DNA of 64,000 nucleotides from Gemmatimonadota bacterium (lineage in GTDB: Bacteria; Gemmatimonadota; Gemmatimonadetes; Gemmatimonadales; Gemmatimonadaceae): assembly GCA_016871915.1 (NCBI GenBank), contig VHBP01000002.1:1-64000 (forward strand), read 5' to 3'. Within the stretch, counting starts at the first letter, position 1; each line of letters begins with the position of its first letter. The notes below the pieces were generated by a model. That model did no database searches. It had not been told where the DNA came from and worked only from the letters and a program-made list of their open reading frames with translations. Positions 1 through 8,335 of this stretch are shown in pieces. A program made the translations under genes and the position numbers.

Positions 1-582
1 CCCGGTGGCCGTGACGGTGGCCGTGGCGGGCGCGATGGTGGCCGCGGCGGCGCGCCGGGCCAGGAGCGCGAGGGGTCCGATCTCCTCGAGAACGTGATCG
101 CGATCAATCGCGTCGCGAAGGTCGTGAAGGGCGGCCGGCGCTTCTCCTTCAACGCGCTCGTGGCCGTCGGCGACGGGCAGGGGAAGGTAGGCGTGGCGAC
201 CGGGAAGGCGAACGAGGTGTCGGAGGCGGTCCGCAAGGCCGTCGACGGTGCGCGTCGCCGCATGGTGACCATCCCGATGACGGGGGCCACCATCCCCCAC
301 GAGATCGTGGGCAAGCACGGGGCCGGTGAGGTCCTGATGAAGCCCGCGGCGCCCGGTGCCGGCGTGATCGCCGGTGGCGCGGTCCGCGCGATCCTCGAGT
401 GCGCCGGGATCCACGACATCCTCACGAAGTCGCTGGGCTCGACCAATCCGCACAACATGGTCCTCGCCGCGCTCGACGGGTTGCAGCACCTGACGACGGT
501 GGAGCAGATCGCGCGCGAGCGCGGGGTCGAGGTGGCCTCGCTCCCGTACAAGTCCCGCGCCAAGTCGAAGGAGGTCGTGTAA
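1..582 (+). CDS. rpsE: 30S ribosomal protein S5 (5' end outside window)
   Basis: Small-subunit ribosomal protein S5, involved in translational accuracy. The reading frame is open from base 1, so the true start lies upstream. A GTG at base 94 falls inside the conserved [20 protein letters not shown] stretch and is not the real start. The rest of S5 follows, including the region around [14 protein letters not shown] and a conserved C-terminal part ending in SKEVV. The visible N-terminal part (bases 1-60) is a Gly/Arg repeat of the GGRDGGRGG type, absent from the common short S5. It is the first visible gene of the spc operon, and rpmD starts one base after its stop. Confidence 0.97.
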   Translation, partial: PGGRDGGRGGRDGGRGGAPGQEREGSDLLENVIAINRVAKVVKGGRRFSFNALVAVGDGQGKVGVATGKANEVSEAVRKAVDGARRRMVTIPMTGATIPHEIVGKHGAGEVLMKPAAPGAGVIAGGAVRAILECAGIHDILTKSLGSTNPHNMVLAALDGLQHLTTVEQIARERGVEVASLPYKSRAKSKEVV

Positions 583-583
583 C

Positions 584-835
584 ATGCCGCGCACCTTCGT
601 CTGGCACCGCACGCGTGGGCCGAAGCACACCGAGCCGAACACGCTGACCTCCGGGAAGGTCCGGATCACGCAGGTCCGGTCCGGGATCGGACACAATCAG
701 AAGATGAACGACACCTTGCAGGCCCTTGGCCTGCGTCACCACCAGGCTTCGGTGGTGCATCAGGATTCGCCCGCGCTCCGTGGCATGATCAAGCGCGTCC
801 GGCACCTGGTGTCCGTCACGCCGGTGGAGGAATAA
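584..835 (+). CDS. rpmD: 50S ribosomal protein L30
   Basis: Large-subunit ribosomal protein L30. The family core starts at about residue 25 (KVRITQVRSGIGHNQK) and contains the typical LGLRHHQASVVHQD segment and the C-terminal MIKRVRHLVSV. At 83 residues it is longer than the usual ~60, because of about 24 extra N-terminal residues rich in His, Arg and Pro. No start codon lies closer to the core in a better position, so the extension is probably translated. It sits between rpsE and rplO, the standard spc order, with a one-base gap to rpsE. Confidence 0.95.
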   Translation: MPRTFVWHRTRGPKHTEPNTLTSGKVRITQVRSGIGHNQKMNDTLQALGLRHHQASVVHQDSPALRGMIKRVRHLVSVTPVEE

Positions 836-839
836 CCGA

Positions 840-1301
840 ATGAGCGACGAGAAGATCACTCTCTCGACCCTGGCGCGGACGCCGGGGTCGCACCGGAACC
901 GGAAGCGCCTCGGGCGTGGCCCGGGCTCCGGCACCGGGAAGACGTCCGGTAAGGGCCACAAGGGCATCAAGGCGCGCGCGGGCCATCATGGCCCGGGCGG
1001 CAACAAGCCGCACTTCGAGGGCGGGCAGATGCCGCTCACGCGGCGCGTCCCGAAGCGTGGCTTCACCAACCCCTTCCGTGAGGCGGCCCAGGTGGTCGGC
1101 CTCGACGATCTCGCCCGCCTCACCGGCAGTGAGGTGACGGTCGAGACCCTCGCCGCCGTCGGGCTGGTGCGCGCCTCGGCGGGCCCGGTCAAGCTCCTCG
1201 CCAACGGCGAGATCGCTCGCGCGGTCACCGTCCGTGGCCTCAAGGTCAGCGCCACCGCGCGCGAGAAGGTCGTCGCGGCCGGCGGGACGGTCGAGGCCTA
1301 A
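840..1301 (+). CDS. rplO: 50S ribosomal protein L15
   Basis: Large-subunit ribosomal protein L15, a late-assembly component of the 50S subunit. The N-terminal third holds the glycine- and basic-rich L15 signature (KRLGRGPGSGTGKTSGKGHK), followed by GGQMPLTRRVPKRGF and a folded C-terminal half ending GGTVEA. Length 153 residues is normal. The ATG lies 4 bases after the rpmD stop and the stop is 3 bases before secY, so the genes form one tightly packed transcription unit. Confidence 0.97.
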   Translation: MSDEKITLSTLARTPGSHRNRKRLGRGPGSGTGKTSGKGHKGIKARAGHHGPGGNKPHFEGGQMPLTRRVPKRGFTNPFREAAQVVGLDDLARLTGSEVTVETLAAVGLVRASAGPVKLLANGEIARAVTVRGLKVSATAREKVVAAGGTVEA

Positions 1302-1304
1302 CCG

Positions 1305-2639
1305 ATGGCACAGGGGAACGCGCTCGGCGCGCTGGGCAACATCCGTAGCACGCCGGAGCTCTGGCAGAAAATCACCTTCACCTTCCTGATCCTGTTGGTC
1401 TACCGGGTCGGGTCGCATGTGACGGCGCCGGGCGTGGACGTGAACGCGATGATCGCGTTCTTCCAGCAGAACCAGGGCGGCGGGCTCCTCGGGCTCTACG
1501 ACCTCTTCGTCGGCGGGAACCTCTCTCGCTCGACGATCTTCGCCCTGGGCATCATGCCCTACATCTCGGCCAGCATCTTCATGCAGATCGGGGCGGCGGT
1601 GATCCCGACGCTCGACAAGATGCAGAAGGATGAGGAAGGCCGGAAGAAGATCACGCAGTGGACGCGCTACTTCACGGTCGCTTTGGCGGCGGTGCAGGCG
1701 TATGGCTATGCGCTCTTTACTGCGGGGGTCACCGGGGCGGTGGTGAACCCTGGGACGAGCTTCACCCTGCAGATGGTGCTCTTCCTGACCACGGGCGCGC
1801 TCTTCGTCATGTGGCTGGGTGAGCAGATCACGGAGCGCGGCCTCGGCAACGGCGCCTCGCTGCTGATCTTCTTCTCGATCGTCGAGCGGTTCATCCCGTC
1901 GATCGGGAGCGCCTTCGGCTTCGTGAGCACCGGGGCGGTCTCGCTCCTCTCGCTCCTCGCCATGACGGCGGTGATGATCGGTGTGGTGGCGGGGGTGGTC
2001 GCGATCACCCTCGCGGCACGCCGCATCGCCATCCAGATCCCGCAGCGCACGATGGCCAAGGGCCGTCAGCGCGAGGCGGCGAAGAACTTCATCCCGCTCC
2101 GCCTCAACTCGGCGGGCGTGATGCCGATCATCTTCGCGCAGTCACTGATCGTCGTCCCGGGCGCGATCGCGCAGTTCTCCGGGAACCAGGCGCTCGCGAA
2201 CGTCGCGGACTACCTCGCGCCGGGGACCTGGCTCTACTTCGTCCTCTCGGCTGTCCTGATCGTCTTCTTCACCTACTTCTACACCGCGATCATCTTCAAT
2301 CCGGCGGACGTGGCGGAGAACCTGAAGAAGCAGGGGGGTTTCATCCCGGGGATCAAGCCGGGCGCGAAGACCGCCGATCACATCCAGGACATCGTCACTC
2401 GGATCACCCTTCCTGGGGCGATCTTCCTGACCTTCATCGCCCTCCTCCCGATCTGGCTCGCGGACCTCTTCGCGGTGCCGTTCCAGTTCGGTGGGACCTC
2501 GCTCCTCATCGTGGTCGGCGTCGCGCTCGACACGATGGCGCAGGTGCAGCAGCATCTCCTGCTCCGGAAGTACGATGGATTCATGAAGAAGGGCCGGGTG
2601 CGCTTCCGTGGGCGGAATGCGGGCGTCGGCGGCTTCTGA
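1305..2639 (+). CDS. secY: Preprotein translocase channel subunit SecY
   Basis: Central pore subunit of the SecYEG translocon in the inner membrane, which exports or inserts unfolded proteins. The 444-residue product has about ten hydrophobic segments. Recognisable SecY parts are the first helix after a short cytoplasmic tail (VYRVGSHVTAPGVD), the LGIMPYISASI segment, the GNGASLLIF stretch and the cytoplasmic loop with IPQRTMAKGRQREA. The C-terminal loop IPGIKPGAKTADHIQ is also typical. It follows rplO as in most spc operons, and adk starts 9 bases after its stop. Confidence 0.97.
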   Translation: MAQGNALGALGNIRSTPELWQKITFTFLILLVYRVGSHVTAPGVDVNAMIAFFQQNQGGGLLGLYDLFVGGNLSRSTIFALGIMPYISASIFMQIGAAVIPTLDKMQKDEEGRKKITQWTRYFTVALAAVQAYGYALFTAGVTGAVVNPGTSFTLQMVLFLTTGALFVMWLGEQITERGLGNGASLLIFFSIVERFIPSIGSAFGFVSTGAVSLLSLLAMTAVMIGVVAGVVAITLAARRIAIQIPQRTMAKGRQREAAKNFIPLRLNSAGVMPIIFAQSLIVVPGAIAQFSGNQALANVADYLAPGTWLYFVLSAVLIVFFTYFYTAIIFNPADVAENLKKQGGFIPGIKPGAKTADHIQDIVTRITLPGAIFLTFIALLPIWLADLFAVPFQFGGTSLLIVVGVALDTMAQVQQHLLLRKYDGFMKKGRVRFRGRNAGVGGF

Positions 2640-2648
2640 GCCCCTGAG

Positions 2649-3287
2649 ATGATCGTCGTCCTGCTCGGCCCGCCGGGCGCTGGCAAGGGAACGCAGGGAG
2701 AGCGAATCGCCGCGGCCCTGGACGTTCCCAAGCTGGCGACCGGCGATGTGCTTCGGGCCGCAGTGAAGGCGGGGACGCGCCTCGGCCTCGAGGCCAAGGG
2801 GTATATGGATCGCGGGGACCTCGTCCCCGATACGGTGATCCTCGGCATCATCAAAGAAGCGCTCGCGCAGCCCGCGTACGCCGAGGGCGCGATCCTCGAT
2901 GGGGTGGTACGCACGGTGCCCCAGGCCGAGGGGCTTGCCGCGGCCACGAAGGAGCTCGGCACGCAGGTCGATGTGGTGCTGACCTTTGACATCGCGGACG
3001 ATGTGCTCGTGGAGCGCCTCTCCGGCCGCACCACCTGCGATCAGACGCAAAAGCCCTTCACCGGGCTGCAGCCGGGGACGCGCTGCCCCGATCAGTGCGG
3101 TGGCACCCTCGTGCGCCGCGCGGATGACGAGCCCGAGGCGATCCGCAACCGCCTCCGCGTGTACCAGGCGCAGACGGCGCCGGTGCTCGACTGGTATGTC
3201 GCCCACGGGGCGAATGTGCAGCGGATCGACGCCGTCGGCGCCTTCGACGCCGTCACGGCGCGAGCGCTCGCCGCCGTCGGCCGGTGA
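2649..3287 (+). CDS. adk: Adenylate kinase
   Basis: Cytoplasmic nucleotide kinase converting AMP + ATP to 2 ADP. The P-loop is GPPGAGKGTQ at residues 7-16, and the AMP-binding region has LATGDVLR. The usual DGFPRT motif is present as DGVVRT, so the arginine is kept but Phe-Pro is replaced. The LID (about residues 120-160) resembles the zinc-binding form but is incomplete: CDQT stands where CxxC is expected, followed by CPDQCGG. Length 212 is normal for the long-LID class. The last bases overlap the GTG start of map. Confidence 0.95.
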   Translation: MIVVLLGPPGAGKGTQGERIAAALDVPKLATGDVLRAAVKAGTRLGLEAKGYMDRGDLVPDTVILGIIKEALAQPAYAEGAILDGVVRTVPQAEGLAAATKELGTQVDVVLTFDIADDVLVERLSGRTTCDQTQKPFTGLQPGTRCPDQCGGTLVRRADDEPEAIRNRLRVYQAQTAPVLDWYVAHGANVQRIDAVGAFDAVTARALAAVGR

Positions 3288-4039
3288 TCCAACTCAAGAG
3301 TCCGCACGAGATCGAGACGATGGCGGCGGGCGGGCGGATCCTCGCCGCCACGCATTGCCACATCCGATCCGCCATCGCGCCCGGGATCACGACGCTCGAG
3401 ATCGACGCCCAGGTGGAGGCGTTCATCCGCTCTCACTCTGGTGCGACCCCCTCCTTCAAGGGGCTTTACGGCTTCCCGGCGTCGGCGTGCATCTCGATCA
3501 ATGACGAGATCGTGCATGGGATCCCTTCGCCACGACGGATCCTCGCCGCGGGGGACATCGTCACCGTCGACATCGGTGTGCACTTTGGTGGCTTCCACAC
3601 CGATTCGGCGTGGACCTACGCCGTGGGAGAGATCCTTCCCGAGACGCAGCGCCTCCTCGACGTGACGGAGCGCTCCCTCTACGCCGGGATCGAGGCGGCG
3701 CGCGTGGGGAATCACATCGGCGATATCGGGCACGCGGTGGAAGCGGTGGTGACGCGCGCGCGGTACACGGTGGTGCGCGACCTCGTCGGCCACGGGGTGG
3801 GGACGAGCATGCACGAGGAGCCGCAGGTCCCCAACCATGGCAAGCCGAAGCGCGGCGCCAAGCTGCAGGCGGGGATGACGATCGCGATCGAGCCGATGGT
3901 GAATGCGGGAGGCGCCGCGACGCGGACCCTCGCCGATAAGTGGACCATCGTCACGCTCGATGGCGCGCTCAGCGCCCACTTCGAGCACACGATCGCCATC
4001 ACGGCCGAGGGGCCGCGGATCCTCACGACGCTCGCGTAA
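3284..4039 (+). CDS. map: Type I methionine aminopeptidase
   Basis: Cytoplasmic metalloprotease that removes the initiator Met from new proteins. The five metal ligands of the family are visible: Asp in TVDIGVH, Asp in HTDSAW, His in VGHGVGTSMHEEP, Glu in IAIEPMV and Glu in FEHTIAI. The length (251 aa) matches the compact bacterial form without an N-terminal extension. The start is a GTG overlapping the adk stop (GTGA), which implies translational coupling. It is the last gene of this operon copy: infA, rpmJ, rpsM and rpoA do not follow. Confidence 0.95.
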   Translation: MIQLKSPHEIETMAAGGRILAATHCHIRSAIAPGITTLEIDAQVEAFIRSHSGATPSFKGLYGFPASACISINDEIVHGIPSPRRILAAGDIVTVDIGVHFGGFHTDSAWTYAVGEILPETQRLLDVTERSLYAGIEAARVGNHIGDIGHAVEAVVTRARYTVVRDLVGHGVGTSMHEEPQVPNHGKPKRGAKLQAGMTIAIEPMVNAGGAATRTLADKWTIVTLDGALSAHFEHTIAITAEGPRILTTLA

Positions 4040-4059
4040 CCGAGCGTCGCTTACGCGAG
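4027..4059. terminator. Convergent hairpin between map and ftcD
   Basis: Two alternative stems sit at the convergent 3' ends: CTCGCGTAA pairs with TTACGCGAG (4031-4039 and 4051-4059), and GACGCTCG pairs with CGAGCGTC (4027-4034 and 4041-4048). Both stop codons lie in the first stem. There is no T-run, so this would be a hairpin or factor-dependent terminator serving both strands. Confidence 0.55.
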
Positions 4060-5571
4060 CTGCCGCTCCACCGCCGCCGTGGCCCGCGCGGCATCGGCCG
4101 CACACCGCGCCACGAGTGCCTGCGCCTCCGCCGCGAGCGGCGCCCCTGCCGCGCGATCGGGCATCGCCACCACATTGATCCGCACGTTGTACGCCGCGCC
4201 GCGGCAGGCGGCCTCGGTCATCAGCGCCGCGACGCCGGCATCGCTCGCCGCATGGGTGTTCCCCTGCTCGGCGCAGGTGGCGGCGAGCGCGGCGACCTCG
4301 GCGCAGCAGCGCGCCGTCTCGAGCGGGGTCATCGCGGCGCCGACCAAGGCGGCCTGGATCGCGGCCTCACGCGCGGTCTGCTGCTCCGGCGTCTCCTTGG
4401 GGAGTTGATACGCCGCGCTCACGCTGGCGTAGGCCTGCGCATCCTCCACGCGAAGTTCGCCGAGGCGCCGCACGAGGGACGCCGCGCGAATCGCGATCTC
4501 CTTCATCTCGGCGTCGACGGCGGCGTACTTCTTCCTCCCGACGGTGAGCCCCGCGACCATCTGCGCGAGGGCGGCGCCGAGGGCACCGGCATGCGCGGCG
4601 ACGGAGCCACCACCGGGGACTGGCGCGCTCGAGGCGACCTCACCGACGAACCCGGCGAGCGAGACTCCACCAGAGGCGGCCGAACGCACCTGACGCTCGA
4701 GCACGAGGTCGGGGGTGTAGGTGCGCCAGCGGAGATGACGCGCTGCCGTCTCGAAGAGGGCACGCTCGGGGACGAGCCCCACCACCTCGCTCCACGTGGG
4801 CGTCACGCCGAGCGCCTCGGCCTCCATCCTCACCATCTCGTAGGCGCGGTGGAGCGGGGTCGCCTCGAGGTCGACGAGATTCATCGAGACCTGCGCCTGG
4901 CCATCGACCTCGAGACCGAGTCCCTTCACGCCTTTGAGTCCACCCGAGGAGCCACGCACCGCCTTGGCGACCGCTTTGGCGACGGCGAGGTTCTCCTTCC
5001 CGCCGAGGTAGACGTTGAAGGCGACGAGGAAGGGACGCGCCCCGATCACGGTCGCTCCCGCGGTGGGATGGATCGCGTTGGGGCCGAAGTCAGGGACGCG
5101 GGAGGGGTCGGTGCCGATCGCGGTCCTCGCCCCCTCGAACTCCCCACGCCGGATATCGGCGAGGTTCACGCGGTCGGGGCGTGCGGCGGCGCGCTCGTAG
5201 AGGAAGACCGGGATCGCGAGCTCCTTCCCGACACGCTCACCCAAGGTGCGCGCGAGGGCGATGCAATCCTCCATCGAGGTCCCCTCGAGGGGGATGAACG
5301 GGCAGACATCGGTGGCGCCGATGCGCGGGTGCTCGCCCTGATGCGTCGTCAGATCGATGAGCCTCGCGGCGGTCGCGATCCCAGCGAAGGCGGCATCGGC
5401 GGCCGAACCCACCGGGGCGACGAAGGTCACCACGGTGCGATTGTGCGAGGGATCGCTCGAGACATCGAGGACCACCGTGCCGGGGACGCCGGCGATCGAC
5501 TCACGGATGGCGGCGATGACCTCGGGGCGACGGCCCTCGGAGAAGTTGGGGACGCACTCGACGAAGGACAT
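4051..5571 (-). CDS. ftcD: Bifunctional glutamate formimidoyltransferase / formimidoyl-THF cyclodeaminase
   Basis: Last steps of the tetrahydrofolate-dependent histidine degradation route: transfer of the formimino group from formiminoglutamate to THF, then cyclodeamination to 5,10-methenyl-THF. Residues 1 to ~290 form the transferase, with the start MSFVECVPNFSEGRR and the HQGEHPRIGATDVCPF motif holding the catalytic His. Residues ~310-506 are the helical cyclodeaminase domain with PVPGGGSVAAHAGALGAAL. The two domains are fused as in the animal enzyme, whereas many bacteria keep them separate. No other hut gene lies nearby. The minus-strand IMPase gene upstream ends 6 bases before this start, so the two are probably co-transcribed. 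Confidence 0.92.
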   Translation of the reverse strand: MSFVECVPNFSEGRRPEVIAAIRESIAGVPGTVVLDVSSDPSHNRTVVTFVAPVGSAADAAFAGIATAARLIDLTTHQGEHPRIGATDVCPFIPLEGTSMEDCIALARTLGERVGKELAIPVFLYERAAARPDRVNLADIRRGEFEGARTAIGTDPSRVPDFGPNAIHPTAGATVIGARPFLVAFNVYLGGKENLAVAKAVAKAVRGSSGGLKGVKGLGLEVDGQAQVSMNLVDLEATPLHRAYEMVRMEAEALGVTPTWSEVVGLVPERALFETAARHLRWRTYTPDLVLERQVRSAASGGVSLAGFVGEVASSAPVPGGGSVAAHAGALGAALAQMVAGLTVGRKKYAAVDAEMKEIAIRAASLVRRLGELRVEDAQAYASVSAAYQLPKETPEQQTAREAAIQAALVGAAMTPLETARCCAEVAALAATCAEQGNTHAASDAGVAALMTEAACRGAAYNVRINVVAMPDRAAGAPLAAEAQALVARCAADAARATAAVERQLA

Positions 5572-5577
5572 GCGGGA

Positions 5578-6423
5578 TCAGGCGGGAGGTGGGACGACGG
5601 GAGTGGGGGAGTGCAGGGGGTCGTGCAGCCGCTCACGCAGCCAAGGATGCATCACCGGATTCCCAGCGAGGATACTGCTCGGCTGCGTCGGATCCAGCGG
5701 TTCGCCATCGACGGTGGAGACGATCCCGCCCGCTTCGGTGACTAGGAGCATCCCGGCGGCGAAGTCCCATGGCGAGAGCCTCGTCTCCCAGTAGGCCTCG
5801 ACGCGGCCGGCAGCGACACTTGCGAGGTCGAGGCTCGCGGCGCCAGCGCGTCGCACATCGGGGACCCCCGAGATCACGCGGGCCAGCTGGAGCTGGTAGA
5901 GTGGGAGGTCGTGCGGGTCCTTGGCGGGAAACCCTGAGGCGATCAGGGCGCGCGGCGGGTCGGTGATGGTGGAGACGCGGCAGGGGCGGCCATCCACCAA
6001 GGCCCCGGCGCCGATGGTCGCGGTGAAGCGCTCGTTCCGCGGCACCTGGAGGACCACTGCGGCCACCGGATGGCCGTCCTCGAGCACGCCGATCGAGACC
6101 GCGTACTCGGGGAATCCGTGCAGGAAGTTCGTGGTCCCATCTAGGGGGTCGATCACGACGCAGAGCCCCCGGCGGGCCTCGGCCCCGGCGCTCGATGCCG
6201 ACTCCTCGGCGAGGATGGTGACGCCGGGAAGGGCGGGGCGGAGGAGCGCGAGGATCGCCGCCTCGGTACGGAGGTCGACCTCGGAGACGAAGTCCCCCGG
6301 TCCCTTGGATTGCCAATCGATCGTCCCGAGGCGACCTGCCCCCTCACGGATGATCGCGGCCCCTGCCTCGGCGGCCCGTGTGATCAGGTCGAGGAGCGCC
6401 CCGCGCTCCTGTTGAATGCCCAT
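5578..6423 (-). CDS. Inositol monophosphatase family protein
   Basis: Mg-dependent sugar-phosphate or inositol-phosphate phosphatase. All family motifs are present: EVDLRTEA, the metal-binding LAEES, DPLDGTTNFLHGFP and WDFAAGMLLVTEAGG near the C-terminus. The ATG at 6423 (MGIQQERG) is preferred because upstream in-frame codons run into the divergent trpS promoter. Length 281 is normal. Substrate cannot be told from sequence; myo-inositol-1-phosphate, histidinol phosphate and fructose-1,6-bisphosphate are all possible in this family. Divergent from trpS with only 23 bases between the start codons. Confidence 0.88.
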   Translation of the reverse strand: MGIQQERGALLDLITRAAEAGAAIIREGAGRLGTIDWQSKGPGDFVSEVDLRTEAAILALLRPALPGVTILAEESASSAGAEARRGLCVVIDPLDGTTNFLHGFPEYAVSIGVLEDGHPVAAVVLQVPRNERFTATIGAGALVDGRPCRVSTITDPPRALIASGFPAKDPHDLPLYQLQLARVISGVPDVRRAGAASLDLASVAAGRVEAYWETRLSPWDFAAGMLLVTEAGGIVSTVDGEPLDPTQPSSILAGNPVMHPWLRERLHDPLHSPTPVVPPPA

Positions 6424-6434
6424 TGGTCGTCCCG

Positions 6435-6446
6435 TACCTTCCGGTG
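6435..6446 (+). promoter_or_regulatory. -10 element of trpS, leaderless arrangement
   Basis: TACCTT (6435-6440) lies exactly 6 bases before the ATG, so transcription would begin at or next to the start codon. The overlapping GTAC (6434-6437) could also serve the divergent phosphatase gene, but the reverse hexamer TACGGG is poor. Confidence 0.6.
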
Positions 6447-7430
6447 ATGCCACGCATCTTCAGCGGGATCCAGCCCTCGGGCGAGCTCCACATCGGCAAC
6501 TACCTGGGAGCGGTCAAGAACTGGGTCGCGCTGCAGCACGAGCAGGAGTCCTTCTTCTGCATCGTAAACTATCACGCCATCACCGTCCCTTACACGCCCG
6601 ACGAGCTCCGCCGCCGGACCCGGGAGATGGCGATCTCCCTGCTGGCCTCCGGGCTCGACCCGGCCAAGGCGACGGTCTTCGTCCAGTCTGATGTCCCGGA
6701 GCACACCGAGCTCGCCTGGGTCTTCAACACCATCACCCCGTTGGGCGAGCTCGAGCGGCAAGTCCAATTCAAGGACAAGTCAAGCAAGCAGGAGCAGGTG
6801 ATGGCGGGGCTGCTGAACTATCCGGTGCTTCAGGCGGCGGACATCCTCCTGTATCGCGCCGACATCGTCCCCGTGGGAGAGGATCAGGTGCAGCACCTCG
6901 AGCTCTCGCGCGTCGTCGCGCGGAACTGGAATGCGCGCTTCTCGCCGACCGAGCCGTACTTCCCCGAGCCGCAGCCGCGCCTCACCCCGGCGCGTCGTAT
7001 CGTCGGGCTCGATGGGCAGGGGAAGATGTCGAAGTCGCTCGGCAACACGATCAGCCTCCTCGATCCGCCGACCGTCGTGTGGGACAAGCTGCGCCCCGCT
7101 GTCACCGACGAGGCACGCCTCCGAAAGACCGACCCGGGTGAGCCGGAACGGTGCAAGACGATCTACCAGCTGCACCGGGCCTTCTCTCCAGCGGCGGTGG
7201 TGGCCGAGGTGGAGACTAAGTGTCGCAGCGCGCAGTGGGGATGCATCGAGTGCAAGAAGGTCCTGCACGAGCATCTCACGGCGGAGTTGGCCCCGATCCA
7301 GGCGCGGGCGGCCGCACTCGCGGCCGAGCCCGAGCGGGTGGATGCGCTCCTTGCTGACGGGGCGCAGCGCGCGCGCGCCGTCGCGCGCGAGACGATGACC
7401 ACGGTGCGCGACCGGATGGGACTCGCATGA
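6447..7430 (+). CDS. trpS: Tryptophanyl-tRNA synthetase
   Basis: Class I aminoacyl-tRNA synthetase charging tRNA-Trp. The HIGH-type motif appears as GELHIGNYLGAVKNW near residue 15 and the KMSKS loop as GKMSKSLGN near residue 195. The C-terminal part contains CRSAQWGCIECKK, typical of bacterial TrpRS. Length 327 aa fits. The ATG giving MPRIFSGIQPSG is chosen because the family begins this way; a TTG 24 bases upstream is unlikely. It overlaps the next gene by 4 bases (ATGA). Confidence 0.95.
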   Translation: MPRIFSGIQPSGELHIGNYLGAVKNWVALQHEQESFFCIVNYHAITVPYTPDELRRRTREMAISLLASGLDPAKATVFVQSDVPEHTELAWVFNTITPLGELERQVQFKDKSSKQEQVMAGLLNYPVLQAADILLYRADIVPVGEDQVQHLELSRVVARNWNARFSPTEPYFPEPQPRLTPARRIVGLDGQGKMSKSLGNTISLLDPPTVVWDKLRPAVTDEARLRKTDPGEPERCKTIYQLHRAFSPAAVVAEVETKCRSAQWGCIECKKVLHEHLTAELAPIQARAAALAAEPERVDALLADGAQRARAVARETMTTVRDRMGLA

Positions 7431-8305
7431 CCAAGACCCTCGGTGGGATCCTCGCCCCGGTCACCACGCCCTTCGTCGCGGGGAGCGAGGCACTCGATCT
7501 CGACGGCTTCGCGGCGAACCTCACGGCGCATCTCGCCGATGGGTTGGATGGGATCGTCGTGGCGGGTTCCACGGGTGAGGCGGCGTTGCTTACGGACGAA
7601 GAGCGCGCCTCACTCCTCTCGGTGGCGCGGGATCGGGTCCCGCGTGAGCGCTGGCTCGTGATGGGGACGGGCGCCGAGTCCACGAGGCAGTGCCTCTCGC
7701 GCTGCGTGCATGCCGCCTCCGCAGGCGCCGACGCCGTACTCGTCGTCGCACCGCACTATTACGCCAATGCGATGACGGTCGAGGCGCTCCGCGCGCACTA
7801 CCAGCGTGTGGCCGATGCGTCGCCCGTGCCGGTGATCCTCTACAATATCCCCAAGTACATGCACTTCGCGCTCAGCGCCGAATTCGTGGCGGAGATGGCG
7901 GCGCACCAGAACGTGATCGGGATCAAGGACAGCTCCGGCGAAGCCCAGATGCTCGCCGGTTTCCTCCAGGCACAGGGGGAGGGCTTCACCGTCCTCACGG
8001 GGAATGGTGCGGTCTTCCATGAGGCGCTCGTCTCAGGCGCTCGGGGTGGGATCCTCGCCGTCTCCACCTTCGCGGCGGCGCGCACGCGCGCCGTACTCGC
8101 GGCACATCGTGTTGGTGATGTGGCCGGTGGCGCCGCAGCGCAGGCCGCACTCAAGCCGCTCGCGCAGGTGATCGTGGGTCAGCTCGGCGTGCCGGGGGTG
8201 AAGTACGCGTTGGATGTCGTCGGCCGTGCCGGCGGAGTGCCACGCCTCCCGTTGCTCCCACTCGACGCCGAGGGACGGGCCTCGGTCGACGCCCTCCTCG
8301 CCTAG
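7427..8305 (+). CDS. Dihydrodipicolinate synthase-family aldolase
   Basis: Class I aldolase of the DapA/NanA TIM-barrel family, which joins or splits pyruvate and an aldehyde via a Schiff base. Visible are GSTGEAALL (the GTTGE position), APHYYANAM (relay Tyr), the catalytic Tyr in LYNIPKYM and the Schiff-base Lys in GIKDSSG. True DapA normally has an Arg just after YNVP that binds the substrate carboxylate; here the residues are Lys-Tyr-Met. Lysine biosynthesis is therefore possible but not assured, and a hydroxy-oxoglutarate or sugar-acid aldolase is an alternative. Translationally coupled to trpS. Confidence 0.85.
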   Translation: MTKTLGGILAPVTTPFVAGSEALDLDGFAANLTAHLADGLDGIVVAGSTGEAALLTDEERASLLSVARDRVPRERWLVMGTGAESTRQCLSRCVHAASAGADAVLVVAPHYYANAMTVEALRAHYQRVADASPVPVILYNIPKYMHFALSAEFVAEMAAHQNVIGIKDSSGEAQMLAGFLQAQGEGFTVLTGNGAVFHEALVSGARGGILAVSTFAAARTRAVLAAHRVGDVAGGAAAQAALKPLAQVIVGQLGVPGVKYALDVVGRAGGVPRLPLLPLDAEGRASVDALLA

Positions 8306-8335
8306 CCCTCGCGTCTCGCGGGATCCCCCCTCCCG

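Noticed and set aside
1-60. Start of a simple-sequence or CRISPR-like repeat
   Set aside because: The GGC/CGT repeats are in frame with S5 and encode its Gly/Arg extension; there are no spacers.
3940-5745. 601-codon plus-strand open frame opposite ftcD
   Set aside because: Entirely antisense to a clear bifunctional enzyme; composition (Arg, Gly, His) is that of a shadow frame.
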